64,000 nucleotides of DNA from Malus domestica (taxonomy: Eukaryota > Streptophyta > Magnoliopsida > Rosales > Rosaceae): assembly GCF_042453785.1 (NCBI RefSeq), contig NC_091664.1:2161001-2225000 (forward strand), in the 5' to 3' direction. Positions within the stretch are counted from its first letter, which is position 1. Each line of letters starts with the position of its first letter. Under the pieces are notes generated by a model that was not told where the DNA came from, did not search any database, and saw only the letters and a list, made by a program, of their open reading frames with translations. The position numbers were made by a program, and so were the translations under genes. Positions 58,597 to 64,000 of the stretch are shown here, piece by piece.

Positions 58597-59772
58597 GTTT
58601 AAATAAAATGCATGCACCCTCCATACTCAAAACACTACCAACCTACTTTTTAATCATGTAACAAAGCCATAGAGACAGGTCCTTGGCCCACTTCTAACCT
58701 CAACATTATAACAATTTAACCACTCATTGCTAAGTGTGAGTTTTATCGCAAAATGCATCGGTGGTACTAGAAGTGGAACCATGCACTTATATATTGTATT
58801 TTATTATAATTCCCGATGTGAGACTCATTTTCGACACTTTATTAATGATGATTAGAGTTTATTTCTGGAATGGAGAGTGATATGAATTTGAAAGCTTGAA
58901 GGAAAAAATTTGAGTTATAGCTGATCTCAAGTGAAAACCTTAGGTGGTGTAGTAAAAATTAAAATTTTAATAGAAAAAATTCTGCCGTAAATAATCACAT
59001 CATATTACGGTAAGTAAAGCATTCCATATTAAAAGAGGAGAGAGATGTCTTCAATATTGGGTCGAGAGGTGTCAATCTGTTAGCATTTTAGAAAGAGAGA
59101 GACAAGCGCCAAGTGATGGTGGTTGCATGTCCGCGTGGCTTTGTTTTATAAATTCCCTTTAAAATAGTTTGGGGATGCACATTCCAATCTTGGTGACCCT
59201 AGTATTTTCAGTTTTGTTCTCTAAAATATGTATTTTATTTTTTTTTGTGGGGGGTGGGGGGCAGAATATGTAGTTTGATAAGAACTCATAAATTTAAAAT
59301 GGGACAAATGATTAGCGCTTTAGTTATGGAATAAGTACCTACTTAGCAAATAATTAAGCTGGATTATTCTCCATAGTAGCCTATCCATTTCTTAATACAT
59401 GTAGTTGGTGAGTGGGGCAGAGGCATTTTTGAGTGGATGAGGAAATCTGCAAATGCATGCATGAGATTTCTGTATCTGTAGTAAACACGGGGAATTGCAT
59501 GAACTACACGATGGAGAGAGAGAGAGAGCCACGGACTCCACCAACCCAAATTACTCAAGAAAGCTAGTAAGAGCGGCGGTGCATAGTTAATGCTTATTTG
59601 GAGCGGGTCGGGGTATAGGATTCATGAAGATTTGTTTTGTTGAAAGAAATTAATAAAAGAGATAATTCCGGTCAATTTTCCAATTCGGATTCATACATTA
59701 TACCCGTGGTTTCAATGATTTGAAATCTTAAACACACCCTCAAGACAAATGCTAAGGAGACATTTCTCCACC
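58597..59772. other. Intergenic, no recognised gene
   Basis: Contains a G-run (59248-59261) and a short (GA)n at 59513-59528. The minus-strand open stretch at 59364-59558 has no family motif. Confidence 0.5.
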
Positions 59773-59930
59773 CGAGAAATGTTAAGAAGACTTTTTAAAA
59801 AGTAGGATTCTCCATAGACTTTCTGCAACCACCCACAGTTTAATGTTAATTTCCGTGTCAACATGATAAAACATTGTATAAAAAACATGAAATGACAGAG
59901 AATTCATGGAGAGTCTCGTTTCACCCTCAA
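59773..59930. mobile_element. MITE family B, copy 3
   Basis: gagaaatgttaagaagac...cagtttaatgttaatttccgtgtc...catggagagtctcgttt matches copies 1 and 2. Confidence 0.6.
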
Positions 59931-60900
59931 TCCAATATGTAGATATTAATGAAAGCCCCTTGACCGATCAACCACTTTAAAACTCATAAGAACTATGCTC
60001 TTCATTGCTTTCTCAGAAGAGAAACTATTTGAATTCATAAACATAAAACTAAGGGATTCAAAAATGATAAAATTTAAAATTTGTACGAGAGAAACTTGGA
60101 CCAAAGGTAGGATTTTTAAATTGAAATATTGTAGTTCCTCTATTTGAATTCATAAACATAGAGACTTATAAATGTCGTGTGAGTCTGAATTTATTTACCA
60201 CCCAGGCACCCATATTAGATGGCGAGAGTAGAGACTGCCATAAGAGTGCACCGCGTGTTGGTAGTTTAACTATGGCTAATAAATTTAATTTTTATATAGG
60301 TCAAATTCTTTTCATGGTCTCTGTGGTGACACCCTAACTTTAAACCGAATCTTGGGGGTGAAAAAAATTGTTAACAACGTGAGTTAAAGTATGGGGATAA
60401 TGCTAGGGAGATGAAATATTTAGACAAAATTTTGAAAAGTAAAGACATGGAAGTTGATGATTGATTTATTACTTAAACGTTGATAAACGTGCTCATTCCT
60501 ATTGGTGACACATCATTTAGTTTGCAAATTTAGTCTTCCTAACATGAGAATTCCAGATCCATGAGGAGCTATGGCTCATCAAGCATGTGTGTCGGCTTCC
60601 TCCAAAGCGAAACTTTTCCCAAATTAAACCTATCAAAAATCCTAACTTATGTTCAAAAGATCTAATTGTCGAACCGTTTTCGCCTACTTATGATTAATGC
60701 ATCTATTAGTTCATTCAAATTTAATGTTCTCTCAGATGGTCAAGAAATATACACAGTTGTCTTATTATATAAGAGAAATTATGTACATTGGACAACATCA
60801 TTTGTTCCTCTATGTTTTTTAATTGCGTTTCTTAATCTATTTTCCCCATCAATTTTTCTGCTATGTTCTCTCATTTGGTTTCCAATCTTCTTACCGTATT
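59931..60900. other. Intergenic, may contain the start of an LTR
   Basis: No coding signal. The left border of the LTR that ends at 61153 should lie here or further left, but I could not place it. Confidence 0.4.
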
Positions 60901-61153
60901 AGTCGTTCGAATAGTTTACACTTTGTTTATACCATACTTAGGGCCTCCTCACCCTCACAAACCCTAGGTCTCTCCTATATAGAGCAAAGCTCTCACACTC
61001 TCTCCCCCACAAATACTCTCAGAGAAATACAATCAGTGTGGACGTAGCCCAAACCTTAGGGTGAACCACGATACATCTTGTGTTATTTACATTTCATGCA
61101 GATTCACGGTCGGATTTACGTTGTTCCAAGACCTCCGATTTTGTGCATCAACA
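60901..61153 (+). repeat. 3' part of a Gypsy-type LTR
   Basis: A promoter-like tcctatatagagcaaagctc (about 60975), a leader with ctctcacactctctccccc, and the end ...TTGTGCATCAACA just before a primer site. The matching second LTR was not found in the window. Confidence 0.6.
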
Positions 61154-61155
61154 TT

Positions 61156-61172
61156 TGGCGCCTTCTGTGGGA
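61156..61172 (+). promoter_or_regulatory. Primer binding site of a Gypsy-type element
   Basis: TGGCGCCTTCTGTGGGA is the widespread plant Gypsy primer site (usually TGGCGCCGTCTGTGGGA) with one change, two bases after the LTR end. Confidence 0.75.
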
Positions 61173-61451
61173 ATCGACACAAAAAACTATGTCGGTTCTC
61201 TTTCATTTTTTTACTTCCACCATGAATCTGCAAAATCTGCAAAACCCAAAATGATGCAAACCTGAAAAGAGAGGTTTGGAAATCAAGGCAAAAAGAACAG
61301 GCTAGAGATGCAATTTTATCAAACACGAGGGCTTTTCAGAAAATTCAACTGCCGGAGAAGGTGACAAGTGTAACATCATCCAGCAAACGAAGATCCAGTT
61401 TTCTACTCAGACCCGCCATCGATACAAAGCTTGCTTCCGATCTCCTCCGTT

Positions 61452-61682
61452 ATGGAGAGGCACATCGAGATATTCCTGAAGAGGTTCTCCTACGTCACCA
61501 TCCTTATCGGCACCGTCACATTCGTCTTCCTCCTCTTCAAAACCCCTGACACCTGCGTCGCACCAGGTTTTTCCCCCAAGCCCCACCTTTGCTTCCCCAA
61601 ATCCTCTTGCGATGCCTCGCCGCGCCTGATCTTCCATCTCCACAAGAAAAACAACCGCTTCTGGTCCACCAAGACCTGGTAA
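61452..61682 (+). pseudogene. Captured first-exon fragment of a membrane-anchored plant protein
   Basis: The frame begins with ATG, an amphipathic start (MERHIEIFLKRFSYVTILIG), a hydrophobic helix (about residues 14-31), then a Pro/Ser-rich stretch with FSPKPHL and a KTW end followed at once by TAA. The GC-rich coding style stands out from the AT-rich flanks. It looks like the N-terminus of a single-pass plant protein (a Golgi methyltransferase-like family is one possibility), cut off where an exon would continue. A 5'-UTR-like CT-poor stretch precedes it. Confidence 0.5.
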
Positions 61683-61689
61683 AACAAGG

Positions 61690-61840
61690 CACCCGTTGAT
61701 TAGAAGCCACATTATCTCGCTGAAGTAGGCAAATGATCCAGCTCGAAAGCTCGGGAGATCCCATGGACGAGTCCTAGTGAACTCAAGAGGCTGATCATGA
61801 AGCAGAGTTCTGAGCAATGTTCTGGTCGACATCAATTCGA
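61690..61840 (-). pseudogene. Captured gene fragment, opposite orientation
   Basis: The minus strand reads MSTRTLLRTLLHDQ, then LEFTRTRPWDLPSFRAGSFA and YFSEIMWLLINGCL, a protein-like, non-repetitive frame that I could not assign. It abuts the fragment at 61452-61682 head to head, indicating a join of unrelated sources. Confidence 0.4.
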
Positions 61841-61957
61841 GCTCTCTGGTTGTGTACCTCTAAGGCAGAATATGAAATCTCACAATCTTCTCGAGCTATT
61901 CCGACGCCAAACCACGTCGTTTGGGTAATCTCCCTCATTTCTTCCATGGAAGCTGCT

Positions 61958-62400
61958 TCATTGGTCAGTCTCTAAGCCACAGTTGTTGCAAGATCTGAAT
62001 TTGGTTTCATAACAATGGCTGCGTGGCTCTAAGCTACTGAAGTGGTGAAGACTTGCACTAAACTCGACAGGCTCAAGCACGGACAACACCTCCAACAGCA
62101 GCAGTTGGGATCTAGCAGCGGCAAGATGACCCATCAGGTACGCCATAGGTAGGTGAGAGGACACAATCACTCCATTTCCTTTGTCGTCCCAAACCGAGTC
62201 ATACCCGCCTTCGGCCGTCGTCAACGACCCATCTGGAAATTACCCACGCTTCGTCGGCAACCTCTGTAATCAGAAGATCCAAGAGTCACAAAGCATCGTG
62301 GCCAAGCTCACCAACCTCCCTTTCCAGCAGTGCCAGCACAGCATCACCATCGTGGCCAACCTGCAGATTCAAGGCTGCACATGCATGACAGCAAAATGGA
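61958..62400. pseudogene. Further GC-rich captured fragments, unassigned
   Basis: Overlapping open stretches exist on both strands (minus 62224-61958, plus 62181-62423). The composition is gene-like, and short motifs such as EGGYDSVWDDKGNGVIVSS are not transposon-like. I cannot name the source genes. Confidence 0.35.
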
Positions 62401-62460
62401 GACAAGATGATTACCTGCAGTGATGATCTTACTTTAAGGATTTGGAGATTATCAAAAATT
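62401..62460 (+). pseudogene. WD40-repeat fragment
   Basis: MITCSDDLTLRIWRL is the end of a canonical WD40 blade (S-D-D-x-T-L-R-I-W). It continues into a Lys/Gln-rich low-complexity stretch, so only a small piece of the source gene is present. Confidence 0.6.
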
Positions 62461-62811
62461 GCGCCTAAAGGATTGCATCAGACAGGGATAGGGAACATGG
62501 GTGGGCAAAGAAATGGAGTGACAAAAGCAGAAAAGAAAAGAGCACATGGGAAAGCAAAAACAAAGCAGGAAAGGAAAAGTAAAGCAGAAAAACAAAAGCA
62601 AAAGAGAAAGCAAAAGCAAAGAATAAACACCCTACCATAATGATGTGGTTTACTTTCCTTATGTTTGAATGATCTAATTTATTTTTCGTATTTTTCGAAG
62701 ATATCTGTATAAACCCCATCAGAAGGTAAAAAAAAAAAACTGCAAAGCCCAAAATAAATGGGCTAGCATTTTGTGTGGAGGGCGAAGGCCCGTAAGCCCA
62801 AAATAGCTCCA

Positions 62812-63152
62812 ACCAGGCGATCAAAAGTACGCCCAGTATTTTAAAATTATTCGGCTACCTGCCGCTATTACCACCAGCCAGGTGATCAAAAGTACGTCTG
62901 GTACTCCAAAATTATTCGGCAACCCACCGCTATTACCACCAACCAGGTGATAAAATGTACAACCCGTACTCTAAATACCATTTGGCAACTAGCCATTCAT
63001 GCCACCAACCAGGTGATGAAATGTACAACCTGTACTCTAATATCATTTGGTAACTAGCCATTCATGCCACCAACCAGGTGATGAAATGTACAACCCGTAC
63101 TATCCTTTATGCCACCAACCAGGTGATCAAAAGTACGCCCAGTACTTCAAAT
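62812..63152. repeat. Tandem repeat of about 65 bp, five to six copies
   Basis: Units start aaccaggtgatcaaaagtac and recur near 62812, 62876, 62941, 63007, 63072 and 63117; the fifth is shorter. Confidence 0.9.
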
Positions 63153-63164
63153 TATACATGAGCA

Positions 63165-63415
63165 TTACTCATGTTAATCATACATAAACATTCATGAGCA
63201 TCACTCATATCAATCATACATAAACATTCATGAGCATCACTCATGGCAACATCCATGAGCATCACTCATGTCAATCAACATAAACATTCATAAGCATCAC
63301 TCATGTCAATCAGCTTCAAAAGCTTCATTTACAGAGCTCTAGCTTCAAAAACGTCATTTATAGAGCTCTAGCTTCAAAGCTTCACTTGCAAAGCTTCACC
63401 TACAAAGCTTCAGTG
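63165..63415. repeat. Two further tandem arrays
   Basis: A 30-45 bp unit with catgagcatcactcatgtca repeats about four times (63165-63310). A 30-35 bp unit gcttcaaaagcttcatttac repeats three times (63312-63415). Confidence 0.8.
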
Positions 63416-63499
63416 CAGGGTATACAAATACCGCCTCCGAACAACCGCTACTTCGGCTCATACATGGATTCAATTTGAAGTCTCCAGCCAACAGACTCT

Positions 63500-64000
63500 A
63501 TTAACCGAAGACTTGGGGGACTACATTATGTACCATATATTGGGCCTCAACTGGCCTCATGAAAAATACTTAGGGGACTTAGCCCATTATTTATGTATTA
63601 AGGAGCGAGCCTTTATTTTATAAAAGGGACTCCCTCACTTTCATTAGAGTGCACCCATTATTCATGTACTGAGAAGCAAGTCCTTATTTTATAAAAGGGA
63701 CTCCCTCACCTTCATTAGAGAGCAACGCCGCCAGCTGAGCAATCGCCTCGCCGCGAGCATCACTCATAACCCATCACTTATGTATTGAGGAGCGAGCCCT
63801 TATTCTATAAAAGGGACTCCCTCACCACCATTAGAGAGCATCGCCGCCTATTGAGCAACCGCCTCGCCGCGAGCATCAACTCTAGCCCATCATTTATATA
63901 TTGAGGAGCGAGCCTTTATTCTATAAAAGGGACTCCCTCACCTTCAACGCCACAAACCAAGCCAACCAAGGCAACATAAGCCCGAGCCTCGCAGCCTCGC
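63500..64000 (+). repeat. LTR-like sequence with four TATA-bearing repeats, runs off the window
   Basis: A polypurine-like gaagacttgggggac (about 63504) precedes tgtaccatatattgggcc, the expected look of a 3' LTR start. Four copies of ggagcgagcctttattttat + aaaagggactccctcac follow, with TATAAAA at 63619, 63690, 63806 and 63922. The end is not in the window. Confidence 0.6.

Noticed and set aside
62407..62640. Lys/Gln-rich 77-residue protein
   Set aside because: After the short WD40 piece the sequence is purine-rich low complexity and not a plausible domain.
28..64000. CRISPR arrays, bacterial operons or phage genes
   Set aside because: The tandem repeats at 10500, 12045, 62812 and 63165 have no regular unique spacers, and introns and LTR elements mark this as plant nuclear DNA.
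60901..64000. One complete LTR element from 60901 to beyond the right edge
   Set aside because: The sequence before the primer site at 61156 does not resemble the LTR-like sequence from 63500, so the two ends probably belong to different elements.

Overview
This window is plant nuclear DNA dominated by transposable elements. Spliced genes with GT-AG introns, plant-type families (UDP-glycosyltransferase, XTH, F-box) and the repeat types suggest a woody rosid. The short repeats look like those of apple and pear (Rosaceae, Maleae), but that is an impression from memory and was not tested.

Layout. 1-3.9 kb: a LINE fragment, then a UDP-glycosyltransferase gene on the minus strand cut in two by a 1.9 kb hAT-type element. 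4.3-8.3 kb: non-autonomous DNA elements and a decayed endogenous caulimovirid-like relic with a LINE piece in it. 8.3-22 kb: a copia retrotransposon split by two later insertions, a 2.7 kb solo LTR (8646-11366) and a complete 9.2 kb Ty3/Gypsy element (11817-21003) with gag and protease but almost no pol. 22.1-33.2 kb: an older solo LTR, then a 9.25 kb Tat-like Gypsy element (23917-33167). It has an intact gag, no recognisable polymerase, and an antisense seven-exon gene for a plant mobile domain (PMD) protein.

33.2-54.6 kb is the genic part. It holds a seven-exon gene of unknown function (34607-38197), an intact F-box gene (41951-43135) with a broken tandem copy (46967-48141) and a third C-terminal remnant, and a three-exon xyloglucan endotransglucosylase/hydrolase gene on the minus strand (52594-54524). 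hAT, PIF/Harbinger, CACTA-like, SINE and other small elements and a 2.16 kb solo LTR lie between them. 54.7-64 kb has no intact gene. It carries miniature elements, an LTR end with primer binding site, a patchwork of captured gene fragments, and tandem repeats leading into an LTR-like sequence with four TATA-bearing repeats that runs off the window.

Many element borders were fixed by target-site duplications read directly: perfect 5-bp for both full-length Gypsy elements and one solo LTR, 8-bp for three hAT-family copies, and 3-bp TAA/TTA for two Harbinger-like elements. The host genes do not form a common pathway. The most notable content is the pair of low-divergence, polymerase-less LTR retrotransposons, one carrying an intron-rich antisense PMD gene.
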